Assembly (NCBI RefSeq): GCF_013402915.1
Contig: NC_050726.1
Location: 513,501 to 577,500 of the forward strand
Direction: 5' to 3'
DNA length: 64,000 nt
Source: Zygotorulaspora mrakii
Taxonomy: Eukaryota; Ascomycota; Saccharomycetes; Saccharomycetales; Saccharomycetaceae
Shown here: positions 49,828 through 59,519 of the stretch, one piece after another
How positions within the stretch are numbered: position 1 is the first letter of the stretch
Layout: every line of letters begins with the position of its first letter
Notes under the pieces: model-generated
Told to the model about the DNA's origin: nothing
Databases searched by the model: none
Seen by the model: only the letters and a program-made list of their open reading frames with translations
Program-made: the position numbers and the translations under genes

Positions 49828-52236
49828 ATGAATTTTCAATCATCATACCAGGACCCTTTGGAGTCGATGAGCTACCAATTGCAGAATATGGCGTTCGAAA
49901 GAGGCGTGAGTGGTGCCCACAGTGGGGCGAAAGTTAGTGCGAACGGCGGTGTCAGTCAGCCTCTGAGCAGAACAGGATCCTCTTTGGTGGACTCAATGGC
50001 TGCCCAGAGATCTTCATCGCCCTTTGTGGCGCACTCGCAAGTTCCAGGGCAGATTTTGGGCCAAGCTTCAGGCGGGATTCCGCAGGCCCGGGAGAGCGTT
50101 GGAGTTGGATCTGTCGGTATCGCTGGTGGCTTTCAGGGCCAGGGTGCGATTCTCGGCGGCGCGAGTGGACCTCCGAACGGCTGGACTCAAAGTGCGAATG
50201 GCTCTTCTGTGAGCTCACCTTACACATCGCAACTGGGCCAAACAAACTTGTACACAGGCGGCTCACCACACTTCCAAAACTTGCCTATGCCGGCAGGTAT
50301 GCCGCAATCTTCTCAACCCGTCATTATAGAGTCGCAATGGAAGTATTTTGACACTCAGGGACAGATCCAAGGTCCGTTTAGTTCAAATGCGATGTCTCAA
50401 TGGTATGCTTCAGGCTATTTCCAGCCTTCTTTGCAAATAGCCAGACAGGGGCCGACGCCGGAACCTTTTGGAATCAACGATCGATTTATCATGTTAGCGG
50501 AGCTGATCTCTAGAGTCAACGATTTTCATGATCCGTTTCTGAGTTTTGATCGGATTATATCATCGAATAGCATGTACAATTTGGGTGCATCGCTCGTGGG
50601 TCATCATAACGCAGCCAGTACACTGCAGTCCAGCATACAGCCCAATCACTCTTCTGCTGTGGCAAATGTTGAGAGTGACGATTTTACTCATGATGAAATT
50701 TTGCAACTGAAGGATAAGGATGGTGGATATTATCACGAAGTGCTTGTGCAAATTCCAGCAAGCAGAAAGAATGAACAAAAGCTAGACCAAAATGTTGAAG
50801 TTGATACTTCAGTAGTATTCATCAATGAAGGGATAACAGAAATACCAAGAAAGGAAAAAATGCTGGAAGCTTCCACCTCTCAAGTGGATGCAACATCCTC
50901 AGAGATGAAGCAAAATTCAACCATTGAAAGTTCAGAAAAAATAGCGGATAAAAATAAGCAGAAAGCAACTTCTAGAGCAAAGGTAGTCGTATCAGATGCA
51001 AAAGATATCAATTCAAGACGTCAACAAAAGGCTGAGGAAATGGCAAGAAAGTTAGTTGAAGAACAGGAAAAGCAAGAAAGAGAGCAAAATAGAAAGGAGG
51101 AACTTCGTAAACTCAAGAAGCAGCAAAAGCAAAAGACAAAAGAGTCTGATGAAAATTCAGTGAAGAACAAGTCGAAAACGACTACAGAATCTATGAGCAC
51201 TGCTACAACTGTCTCTTCGAAGAGTTCACCCGAGGAGTCACAAAAGGGAGCATCCGTTATTACTGCACCAGTGGCACCTTGGGCACATAAAGCGGAAAAT
51301 GCAGATACAACAAAAATCTCCATTCCCGAGTTGCAGAAGAAAGAAGAAATTGAACAAGCAAGAAGAAATCAAGAGCGTGAATTGAAAGAAAGAGCTGTCG
51401 CTCTCAAAATACAGGATGATATATTGAAACAGGAGAAGGCAGATAATGAACTAAAATCGAAGCTAACATGGGCAAACAAACCTGCACCACCAGCTGTTAC
51501 TATCGATATAAAAGCTCAATCAAAAAGAAAAGCAGAATTAGAATCAGCCAATAAAATCAAAAGCTTGGCTACAGCCAATTCTAATTCCAGCGCACTTAAT
51601 GAACTAAATGATCCCAATTTTATCAAGCAGCAAAAAAAGTTATGGGAGGAAGCTCAGCGGTCCAATTCAAAACCAACAACAAGCAATCCAAGTTCTTCCA
51701 GCAATAAAATGTGGACTACCGTTCCATCAAAATCATCGAATAATAACACTAATCGCGAGGCAAAAATCACCAATCAACCCAAGTCATATATCAGTCCAGA
51801 CAAACTGAGGGCCGTTAGTGTAACTTCAAATAAACAAATTGGGTCATCTACCAGCATTCCAAGTTTAAAATCTAAATACTCGACTCCTATGGCTTACCCT
51901 GGTAACTCGTCCATTGCTTTGCGCCAAGAATTCCTAAGATGGTGCAAATCACAAATGAAACTCAGTCCTAACGTCTCTTCGACCAGTGTTTTGGAAGTTT
52001 TACTAAGTCTTCCAGCTGGACCGGATGCTAAAGAGATTATCGCTGACACTATATATTCGAATAGCAGTACTATGGATGGAAGAAGATTTGCACTAGAGTT
52101 TATCAAAAAACGTATTGAGTGTGAAAAGCAAATCAAAGATCCACTGACTTGGAGTGAAGCTTTGGCTTTACCGGAGGGTGAGCAAGACGATTGGGAATTT
52201 CAAATTGTTAGTAAAAAGAAAGGTAGAAAACACTGA
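49828..52236 (+). CDS. SMY2: GYF-domain protein (Smy2/Syh1 type)
   Basis: GYF-domain protein; in yeast, Smy2 and Syh1 bind proline-rich partners linked to mRNA decay and translation (Eap1, Not4) and influence COPII transport and no-go decay. The 802 residues fall between S. cerevisiae Smy2 (740) and Syh1 (849). A Gly/Ser/Gln-rich N-terminus leads to the GYF domain near 168-222, with SQWKYFDTQGQIQGPFSSNA and MSQWYASGYF signatures. Charged coiled-coil segments lie near 395-440 and 505-560, then an Asn/Ser-rich stretch and a conserved C-terminal helical domain ending WEFQIVSKKKGRKH. S. cerevisiae has the duplicate pair; this is the single copy, so the symbol is a choice of convenience. Confidence 0.9.
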   Translation: MNFQSSYQDPLESMSYQLQNMAFERGVSGAHSGAKVSANGGVSQPLSRTGSSLVDSMAAQRSSSPFVAHSQVPGQILGQASGGIPQARESVGVGSVGIAGGFQGQGAILGGASGPPNGWTQSANGSSVSSPYTSQLGQTNLYTGGSPHFQNLPMPAGMPQSSQPVIIESQWKYFDTQGQIQGPFSSNAMSQWYASGYFQPSLQIARQGPTPEPFGINDRFIMLAELISRVNDFHDPFLSFDRIISSNSMYNLGASLVGHHNAASTLQSSIQPNHSSAVANVESDDFTHDEILQLKDKDGGYYHEVLVQIPASRKNEQKLDQNVEVDTSVVFINEGITEIPRKEKMLEASTSQVDATSSEMKQNSTIESSEKIADKNKQKATSRAKVVVSDAKDINSRRQQKAEEMARKLVEEQEKQEREQNRKEELRKLKKQQKQKTKESDENSVKNKSKTTTESMSTATTVSSKSSPEESQKGASVITAPVAPWAHKAENADTTKISIPELQKKEEIEQARRNQERELKERAVALKIQDDILKQEKADNELKSKLTWANKPAPPAVTIDIKAQSKRKAELESANKIKSLATANSNSSALNELNDPNFIKQQKKLWEEAQRSNSKPTTSNPSSSSNKMWTTVPSKSSNNNTNREAKITNQPKSYISPDKLRAVSVTSNKQIGSSTSIPSLKSKYSTPMAYPGNSSIALRQEFLRWCKSQMKLSPNVSSTSVLEVLLSLPAGPDAKEIIADTIYSNSSTMDGRRFALEFIKKRIECEKQIKDPLTWSEALALPEGEQDDWEFQIVSKKKGRKH

Positions 52237-52347
52237 TCTTGGCCGTACTGCCTTTATCTTTTTTTTTCTTTATTTTCTGGCCTTATATATTATATACATA
52301 TATAAAACTGTACAATATTAATGAATGAATTTAAATCACTGAAATAA

Positions 52348-52959
52348 TCACTGAATTAATCTGCCATCATCATTCAGCTTTAGTTCCCATTCTTTTATGC
52401 AGATTTCTTTACGTTTCAAGATTGAATTATAACGTCTTGACAATGCTTGATTGAAACAAATCTCCTTACAAATAGTTACAAACAATTGGGGCCAACCTGC
52501 CTGTAACGATTCTGCTTCTTGTAACGTTTCCTTAAAGTCTATCTCTATCACTTTGACTTCATTTTGATATCTTTGCCAATATTCTTCACCAATAGATCCG
52601 TTCTTGTAGAGAATGGAAATTTGAGGTTCAAGCTCTTTTAGCTTGAAAGATCTCCTTATAGTTTCAGCACCTCTATTTAATAAAGCGGCCTTTAGCACTT
52701 TTTCATGAACTGATTGTGTTTCACTGATCTGCTTAATTTGAAAATACAAATCTTTGGCATCGTTTTCATCAAAAATAGAGGGCAATTCCGTCATTTGCTG
52801 AATTTTTCTTCTTCTATATTGAGATGCGAAAACGATTAATGATATAATCAGTATGCCAACATAAATAAGTGGAGTGTACACTGAAACAATCTTTGTTTCA
52901 ACATGCTCGGCGCTGTCGAAAAATTCACTCCCATTACTAGATTCATTGAATGCTGACAT
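52348..52959 (-). CDS. SEC66: ER translocation subunit Sec66
   Basis: Glycoprotein subunit (Sec71) of the Sec62/63 complex for post-translational import into the ER. From this ATG the protein has 203 residues (206 in S. cerevisiae). A short lumenal N-terminus with an N-glycosylation sequon (NESSNGS region) precedes the single membrane segment near 29-50 (YTPLIYVGILIISLIVFASQ), then a cytosolic domain that binds Sec72. The frame stays open for 84 more codons upstream, through the NPL4 start, but that part has no family match and the ATG at 52959 gives the right topology. It is divergent from NPL4 across 216 bp and convergent with the GYF gene. Confidence 0.95.
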   Translation of the reverse strand: MSAFNESSNGSEFFDSAEHVETKIVSVYTPLIYVGILIISLIVFASQYRRRKIQQMTELPSIFDENDAKDLYFQIKQISETQSVHEKVLKAALLNRGAETIRRSFKLKELEPQISILYKNGSIGEEYWQRYQNEVKVIEIDFKETLQEAESLQAGWPQLFVTICKEICFNQALSRRYNSILKRKEICIKEWELKLNDDGRLIQ

Positions 52960-53175
52960 CTTGACCAATAAGTTTTTGCCAATCTTGCAGACTGCACAAT
53001 TCTGAGAAAGAAAACGGTTGTGATCGTTTCCTGTACTTTTTATCAATTTTTCATATTTCGTGCTTGCTGTACAAAAGATCAAGATATTCCGTTTAAAAAT
53101 AAGGAAAATATAAAGAAACAACCTGGTTGAAGAGGCAATAGAAAGAGGAAGTGCGTTTTTAAACCCCATAAAGTC

Positions 53176-54990
53176 ATGATAATTAGATTCAGGACCAGAG
53201 ATGGTATGCAACGTATCTCCTGCGAGAGTACTGAAGCATTCGATACAGTATTGAAGAAATTGCTACCGAAACTGAGCGGTAATATAGACTTGAGTTCTTT
53301 ACTTGTGGGAAGCAAGGAGGGACAAGCAAATGAGCCTGTTGGCGAGCTGTTGAATCGCTCTGTAGCAGATCTGGGTCTTTCACATGGTGACATAGTCTTT
53401 CTAGACTACAAAGAACTGGAAACAGGAAAAGCAGAATCTAGAGTGGACCCGGCCGCCACCGTCGCCACAGGTAGCGTAGGAGTCACAACCGCTAATGAAT
53501 CTAAACCACTACAAGTTACTGAATTATCTGTTGATGTGGAGCTTGAGAAAATAGATGGACTGATCCCACGCAGTCGGTCTGAATTATGTAGGCACGGGGA
53601 TGGTGCAATGTGTGAATATTGTTGTCCTCTGCCACCTTGGGATAGGGGCTATCATGAACAACAGAACATCAAACACATTTCGTTTCATTCGTATTTGAAA
53701 GAACTAGATGACAGTACGAAAAAGGGCAATGGAAGCTCATATATTGCACCGTTGTCGCAGCCAGATTTCAAGATCGATAAGAATTGCAGAAATGGTCATG
53801 AGCCTTGGCCAAAAGGAATATGTTCCAAATGTCAACCTTCAGCTATCACTTTGCAGCAACAACAATTCAGAATGATCGATCATGTAGAATTCGAACAGAG
53901 CGATCTCATCAACGAGTTTATTGAGTCGTGGAGGTTTACCGGCACACAGAGGTTCGGCTACATGTACGGCACGTATAGAAGGTACGATGCGACGCCATTG
54001 GGAATCAAAGCTGTTGTAAAGACAATATATGAACCTTCACAGCACGATGAACAAGATGGGTTAACGATGGACTTTGATGTTCTTCAAGAGGAGATGGCAA
54101 AAGTCGACGCAGTAGCAGAATCCATTGGCCTTACCAAAATCGGACTGATTTTCACCGATCTCACCGATTGTGGCTTTGGAGATGGATCAGTTATTTGTAA
54201 GCGTCACAAAGATTCGTTCTTTCTCTCATCATTAGAAATTATAATGGCGGCCAAACATCAGTTGAAAAATCCTAACGTCTGCAAGTTTAGCGAACAAGGT
54301 ATATTTTCTTCCAAGTTTGTGACGTGTGTTATTTCTGGTAACTTACAGAATGAGATCGATATTGCTGCTTATCAGGTGTCGACCAGCGCAGAGGCCCTAG
54401 TCGACGCAGACATGATCAGTGGCTCCACCCACCCATCGATGGCATACATTAACGAAACAAATCAGAATAGATACGTCCCAGAGATCTTCTACATGCGCAA
54501 GAACGAGTATGGCGTCACCATCAAAGAAAACGCAAAACCAGCGTTTCCGGTTGACTACCTGCTGGTGTCACTCACTCACGGGTTCCCCAAGACTGTGTCA
54601 CACAGCCCCGGCTTCACATGGGCAAACCGCCAAGCGATGGGCAAGTCTCAGGACTACCACGAGCTGAAAGACTACTTGCTCGAGCCAGCCGTTTCCGCAG
54701 ACTTCACGCTTCTACAGAAAAAGCTTGCGGATCTACAGCTCCAGCTCTATCTACATTCGCTCGATATCCTATCCCCACAGGAGTGGTCCTTGCTCGTCGA
54801 AGCTACGAGAGTCATTGCTGACGCCAGTTCCAGCGCGAGTGCGAGTGCGAGTCCCAGCTCCATTGCGCTCCCCAGCGCCGCTACCTCCTCCGCGGACACC
54901 GCAAGCTCGCAACAGCAACAAGAAGCGCTGCTGCAACTCGTTTCCTCTCCGGGTTGGCAAACACTGATCATGATCCTGCAATCAAGCTAA
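53176..54990 (+). CDS. NPL4: Cdc48 cofactor Npl4
   Basis: Partner of Ufd1 in the Cdc48 segregase that extracts ubiquitinated proteins in ER-associated degradation and elsewhere. The 604 residues (580 in S. cerevisiae) begin with a ubiquitin-like domain (MIIRFRTRDGMQRISCES). Two zinc-binding motifs follow: CRHGDGAMCEYCCPLPPWD near 138-157 and CRNGHEPWPKGICSKCQPS near 204-222. The MPN-like domain covers about 235-475, and the C-terminal domain ends WQTLIMILQSS. A Ser/Ala-rich insert near 545-585, coded by GC-rich repeats, is an addition relative to yeast. SSE1 follows on the same strand. Confidence 0.97.
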   Translation: MIIRFRTRDGMQRISCESTEAFDTVLKKLLPKLSGNIDLSSLLVGSKEGQANEPVGELLNRSVADLGLSHGDIVFLDYKELETGKAESRVDPAATVATGSVGVTTANESKPLQVTELSVDVELEKIDGLIPRSRSELCRHGDGAMCEYCCPLPPWDRGYHEQQNIKHISFHSYLKELDDSTKKGNGSSYIAPLSQPDFKIDKNCRNGHEPWPKGICSKCQPSAITLQQQQFRMIDHVEFEQSDLINEFIESWRFTGTQRFGYMYGTYRRYDATPLGIKAVVKTIYEPSQHDEQDGLTMDFDVLQEEMAKVDAVAESIGLTKIGLIFTDLTDCGFGDGSVICKRHKDSFFLSSLEIIMAAKHQLKNPNVCKFSEQGIFSSKFVTCVISGNLQNEIDIAAYQVSTSAEALVDADMISGSTHPSMAYINETNQNRYVPEIFYMRKNEYGVTIKENAKPAFPVDYLLVSLTHGFPKTVSHSPGFTWANRQAMGKSQDYHELKDYLLEPAVSADFTLLQKKLADLQLQLYLHSLDILSPQEWSLLVEATRVIADASSSASASASPSSIALPSAATSSADTASSQQQQEALLQLVSSPGWQTLIMILQSS

Positions 54991-55351
54991 AGCATCATAA
55001 GTAAGGAAGCTCAAGCACTCCCCCACAAGCACAAGCGCCCTCAAATGCATGTACAGTAACTACTCTTACATAACTATTAACCGTATAATATAGCATAATC
55101 AGCGGTTACCCTGTCCGGATTTTTCCATTTAGTTGCTTTTTTGCTCGAAGCTTCCAGATCGACGAAAAATTTTTTAAAAGCTCTCCTCTCTTAGCTTACT
55201 CGGAAAGGCGCGCAGGGTGATGGCAGGAACAAGGAAGAAACAAGATGGATCGTTAAGAATATAAAGGAAGAGTGTTATTCCTTAATCGGGCCCAAAGTGG
55301 TATCAGTTTCGTCAAGAGAAGTAGCACAGGAAGAATATACTATAGCAAGAG
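54991..55351. other. NPL4-SSE1 intergenic region
   Basis: A 361-bp same-strand interval with the NPL4 terminator and SSE1 promoter. It contains a heat-shock element near 55147-55158, a poly-A/T stretch after it, and no gene. Confidence 0.6.
55147..55158 (+). promoter_or_regulatory. Heat-shock element upstream of SSE1
   Basis: GAAGCTTCCAGA gives two perfect and one partial inverted nGAAn unit (GAA-gc-TTC-ca-GAt), the Hsf1 pattern. It lies about 195-205 bp before the SSE1 ATG, which fits heat induction of this Hsp110 gene. Two and a half units is a weak but usual element. Confidence 0.55.
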
Positions 55352-57436
55352 ATGAGTACTCCGTTTGGTCTAGATTTGGGTAACAACAACTCGGTGATTG
55401 CAGTTGCCAGAAACAGAGGTATTGATGTGGTTGTGAATGAAGTCTCCAACCGTTCAACACCTTCTTTGGTGGGGTTTGGTCCAAAAAACAGATACTTGGG
55501 TGAATCTGGTAAGACAAAACAGACCTCCAACGTCAAGAACACGGTTGAAAACTTGCAGAGAATCGTCGGTTTAGGCTACTCAGACGCGGACTTCGCAGAG
55601 GAGAAAAAGTACTTCACCAGTAAACTGGTCAAACTAGATGACGGTAAAGTTGGTTGTCAAGTCAAGTTCGGCGGTGAGACTGAGACTTTCGACGGTATCC
55701 AGTTGGCTGCCATGTTTATCGACAAGGTCAAGACGACCACGATCCACGAGACTAAAAGCACCATCACTGACGTGTGTCTTGCGGTCCCAGCTTGGTACAC
55801 TGAGGAGCAGCGTTACAACATTGCAGATGCTGCTAGAGTTGCTGGATTGAACCCGGTTAGAGTGGTCAATGATGTCACTGCAGCAGCAGTTTCATATGGT
55901 GTTTTCAAGACAGATCTGCCAGAAGGTGAGGAGAAGCCAAGAATCGTTGCATTTGTGGATATTGGTGACTCTACTTACACCTGTACCATTGTTGCTTTCA
56001 AAAAGGGAGAATTGAAAGTCTTGGGCACTGCTTATGACAAACATTTCGGTGGTAGAAACTTTGATCGTGCCATCACTGAGCACTTTGCTGATGAATTCAA
56101 GAAAAAATACCATATCGATATCAGAGAAAACGCCAAGGCTTACAACAGAGTTCTTACTGCAGCAGAAAAATTAAAGAAGGTTTTATCTGCAAATTCGGCT
56201 GCTCCATTCTCTGTTGAATCAGTCATGAATGATGTTGACGTTTCTTCCCAATTAACTCGTGAAGAATTGGAAGAATTAGTTGCTCCGTTGCTGAAGCGTG
56301 TTACCGAGCCAGTTACAAAGGCTTTGTCTCAAGCTAAGCTGACTGCGGAAGATGTTGACTTTGTTGAAATTATCGGTGGTACTACTCGTATTCCTATCTT
56401 GAAGAACTCGATCTCTAATGAATTCGGTAAGCCTTTGTCCAGTACTTTAAATCAAGATGAAGCTATTGCTAAAGGTGCTGCATTCATTTGTGCAATTCAT
56501 TCGCCAACTTTAAGAGTTAGACCTTTCAGATTTGAAGATATTCATCCTTACTCCGTTTCATACTTCTGGGACAAACAGGTCGAAGATGAAGATAACCTAG
56601 AAGTCTTCCCAGCAGGTTCTGCTTTCCCTTCAACTAAGTTAATCACCCTACATCGTACTGGTGATTTCGTTATGGAAGCCAAATACACAAACAAGCAAGA
56701 ATTACCTGAAAATACTCCAGTAGAAATTGCTAAATGGCAAATTTCAGGCGTAAATGTTCCAGAAGGTGAAACATCCGTTCCAGTCAAATTAAAGTTGAGA
56801 TGTGACCCATCCGGTTTACATACCATTGAAGATGCTTATACCTTAGAAGACATCAAAGTTAAGGAAGAAATTCCTTTACCTGAAGATGCTCCAGAAGATG
56901 CCGAACCAGAATTCAAAGAAGTTACAAAAACTGTCAAGAAAGATTCTTTGATAATAAACGCAACAACATTTTCACTACCAGCTGATAAATTGAATAAGTA
57001 CATCGAAAAGGAAAATGAAATGTTTGCGCAAGACAAATTGGTTGCCGAAACTGAAGACCGTAAGAATGCTTTGGAAGAATACATTTACACTTTGCGTGGT
57101 AAATTGGAAGAAGAATACTCCCCATTTGCTTCAGATGCTGAAAAGAGTAAATTAACAGATATGCTAGCAAAGGCCGAAGACTGGTTATATGATGATGGTT
57201 ACGATTCTACCAAGGCTAAATACATTGCAAAATATGAAGAATTAGCCTCTATTGGTAATATTATCAGAGGTAGATATTTGGCCAAAGAAGAAGAGAAAAA
57301 GCAGGCTTTTAGATCAAAGAATGAAGCTGCAAAGATGGCAGATCTAGCCGAAAAGCTTGCTGCTCAAAGAAAAGCAGAAGCTGAACAAAAGGAATCCTCG
57401 AAACCTGATGCTGAAGGTGATGTTGATCTAGACTAA
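55352..57436 (+). CDS. SSE1: Hsp110 nucleotide exchange factor Sse1
   Basis: Cytosolic Hsp110 chaperone and exchange factor for Hsp70 (Ssa, Ssb). The 694 residues compare with 693 in S. cerevisiae Sse1. The actin-like nucleotide-binding domain covers about 1-385, with [17 protein letters not shown] at the start and DIGDSTYTC and IGGTTRIP phosphate-loop and adenosine motifs. A beta-sandwich domain and an acidic linker ([11 protein letters not shown]) follow, then the long C-terminal helical bundle ending DAEGDVDLD. Codon use is biased toward high expression. S. cerevisiae has SSE1 (YPL106C) and SSE2 (YBR169C); this is the single copy. Confidence 0.97.
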   Translation: MSTPFGLDLGNNNSVIAVARNRGIDVVVNEVSNRSTPSLVGFGPKNRYLGESGKTKQTSNVKNTVENLQRIVGLGYSDADFAEEKKYFTSKLVKLDDGKVGCQVKFGGETETFDGIQLAAMFIDKVKTTTIHETKSTITDVCLAVPAWYTEEQRYNIADAARVAGLNPVRVVNDVTAAAVSYGVFKTDLPEGEEKPRIVAFVDIGDSTYTCTIVAFKKGELKVLGTAYDKHFGGRNFDRAITEHFADEFKKKYHIDIRENAKAYNRVLTAAEKLKKVLSANSAAPFSVESVMNDVDVSSQLTREELEELVAPLLKRVTEPVTKALSQAKLTAEDVDFVEIIGGTTRIPILKNSISNEFGKPLSSTLNQDEAIAKGAAFICAIHSPTLRVRPFRFEDIHPYSVSYFWDKQVEDEDNLEVFPAGSAFPSTKLITLHRTGDFVMEAKYTNKQELPENTPVEIAKWQISGVNVPEGETSVPVKLKLRCDPSGLHTIEDAYTLEDIKVKEEIPLPEDAPEDAEPEFKEVTKTVKKDSLIINATTFSLPADKLNKYIEKENEMFAQDKLVAETEDRKNALEEYIYTLRGKLEEEYSPFASDAEKSKLTDMLAKAEDWLYDDGYDSTKAKYIAKYEELASIGNIIRGRYLAKEEEKKQAFRSKNEAAKMADLAEKLAAQRKAEAEQKESSKPDAEGDVDLD

Positions 57437-57608
57437 ACATTGTCTTATTAGTTTTTGTTAACAAACTTCGATAAGATATGGATATACTATTGGATAATAA
57501 AATTTATTAGTATATCATAAAATGAAAATAGTTATATATATAAGTATAGAGATATAAATAAATATGAATATGCGCTTAATGATTTGCTGTTCTGGCAAAT
57601 ATGTTTTT

Positions 57609-58331
57609 TTATGTTGCTTTTGTCAGTGTCATCTTCTTCGACAGCCTTTTCTTCCTTTCAAATTCTGCGAATGCCTTAATGTAAACTGGTACGTCACCCC
57701 ATCCTTCTTGATCTTCATCTAAGGTACCATCATCTTTGGAGTTGGAATTCAAAGTACTAGAGGCGTTTTTGTCTTTCGCAAGTGCATGTCGCCTTTTGGC
57801 TTCCAGAACACTTTTGGGCAAGGGTTCTGTTCTAGGAGGAAACAAACTGGCTGTTGATTTCGCATTACTTTCCAACAAACGTTTATCGAGATTTATCTTT
57901 TCATGTTGCAGTACTTTTGGAATATTTTTTAAATCCAATAGAGCCAGGGGTGGATTCCAATGGGCGGGCCAGATCCCATCTGTGCCTTTTATTCTTTCTG
58001 CAGCCAGTTTCCTCTTATGTCTCCATTCCCTCAGATCTTCATTGAATATCTCCCATACACAGTTCACACAGCCAGACATACAACAGTTGTCGGGTTCTTC
58101 TGGTTTGGATGGCACCGATACACCAGCGATCACTTTGGACCCACCTGCTAGTATCCGACTTGTAGACTGCGGTGACTCTCCTTTAATTCTACCTCCGAAA
58201 ACGGTGGTCATTCTCTCTTCGGGGGTGCCCTGTAATCCGCTGGAGTTGCCCTCAAATGTCATACGACAATGAGTCGTAGATACAAAATATCGAGAGTTGC
58301 TACATAACTTTGAAAGATTCCTCCCGCGCAT
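57609..58331 (-). CDS. Mitochondrial oxidoreductase-like protein (YPL107W type)
   Basis: Conserved protein of unknown function with an oxidoreductase-like (OXLD1-type) motif; the S. cerevisiae homologue YPL107W (248 residues) is mitochondrial. This one has 240 residues. A basic N-terminus rich in Arg, Ser and Thr looks like a presequence. The signature CCMSGCVNCVWEIF near 83-96 carries four cysteines that could bind metal or form disulfides. The C-terminal half is charged and ends in a conserved AFAEFERK segment. The ATG at 58331 follows a TTG three codons upstream that was rejected as a start. It is convergent with SSE1. Confidence 0.88.
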   Translation of the reverse strand: MRGRNLSKLCSNSRYFVSTTHCRMTFEGNSSGLQGTPEERMTTVFGGRIKGESPQSTSRILAGGSKVIAGVSVPSKPEEPDNCCMSGCVNCVWEIFNEDLREWRHKRKLAAERIKGTDGIWPAHWNPPLALLDLKNIPKVLQHEKINLDKRLLESNAKSTASLFPPRTEPLPKSVLEAKRRHALAKDKNASSTLNSNSKDDGTLDEDQEGWGDVPVYIKAFAEFERKKRLSKKMTLTKAT

Positions 58332-59519
58332 ATTTGTCAAGTTATTAACTTACTAAATGGGAAGCTCATTCTATATGGTTCTGTTTTTCTAATATTTACT
58401 GCGTTCTCAAGATTTAACATCGTGCGTCCGATTGATTAACAAATAAAAGTCCGCCATTGGAATAGAGAAATGTGATGATACTGTAGATCATTTATAACAA
58501 TACATATATATGTTCTTGTTACCTATTAATGAAAGGTAACTGTAACAATGCATGTATCTCTAGTTCAATGCGCAACCCATACTAAAACATTCTAAGATCA
58601 GGGGCAACAATTCGTGGCAAATGTAATACCATAAAAAATCCACTTCACACACTAACGTGTCACAATTTTGTTCCGATTTGATCTATCCTGAGAATGGTGG
58701 TTAGGATTAATGCAGGATCTTAAGCCATAATTAGCCCAACAGTAGACTATTACTCACTGCCTATAAGTAAAATTGGCTATGGAGTCGCTGCAATGGGCCT
58801 CGTACCCATGTTAGCTATTAGGAAAGGTTTTGTCACAAAGGACTGCAAAATTGTCGGAGATTACAAGTCAGCTACCATGAATATGTCAATGGCGAAGGTG
58901 TGGATGGCTGTGTTTATGCTTTGCTTCATTTAACATATATCAATAGGTTTTTTGGTGCAAGGTGCTATAATATGTTTGGCATTGGCTTAAAGCGCGTTAT
59001 TTCTCCAGGGTTCCGCTATGCTTGCCACCTCTGGTGTGTCAGAAGGTGGTTTCACTACTGTAAGTGCTAAAGAGGAACACACTAGCAATTCTACTTGGGA
59101 TGATTATGAATAGGACTGGTAAAGTGAAGTTGAATAAGTAGACATAGCGCTTCTGATAGAAATAAGCACGGATTCACTGGCTTTCACTTATCCTTGGAAA
59201 TCATAGAAAATAATCCATAATCTGTGCAAAAAACATTGATGAAAATTGTGTGCACAGGTAGCGTGTCAGAGTAAGTTATATCCTAAGTTGAGATAGTTCG
59301 ATCTAAGGAAGTTAGTTGAGAGTTCACCAATTGCGACGAATATTCCAGGTTCAACCCGAATTGCTTTTATCAAATTTGCGTATATGTACTGGGTTGGTAG
59401 TATGCGACAAGCTACAGTTAGGAGCAGACCATCCATAAAGAAAAAAGTAGTACCTTAATTTTGAGGAACAGCTTGCTTGCTAAGACAATGCAAATCACTT
59501 TAATTACTATGATACATTT
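58332..59519. other. YPL107W-PEX32 intergenic region
   Basis: A 1.19-kb region between two genes on the minus strand. It holds the YPL107W promoter, the PEX32 terminator and, at 58724-59113, a decayed reading frame described separately. No tRNA or repeat element was recognised; in S. cerevisiae neither sister block has a gene here. Confidence 0.6.
58724..59113 (+). pseudogene. Decayed membrane-protein frame, unidentified
   Basis: One reading frame is free of stops for 69 codons, meets a TAA at 58931-58933, continues 18 codons to a TAA at 58988-58990, and then runs 40 codons to a TAG at 59111-59113. All three parts are in the same frame and have protein-like composition: hydrophobic segments (KIGYGVAAMGLVPMLAI, AKVWMAVFMLCFI, GFLVQGAIICLALA) and a polar acidic tail ending HTSNSTWDDYE. 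This looks like the C-terminal part of a multispanning membrane protein broken by two stop codons. I do not recognise the family. No intact start or upstream part was found. Confidence 0.5.
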
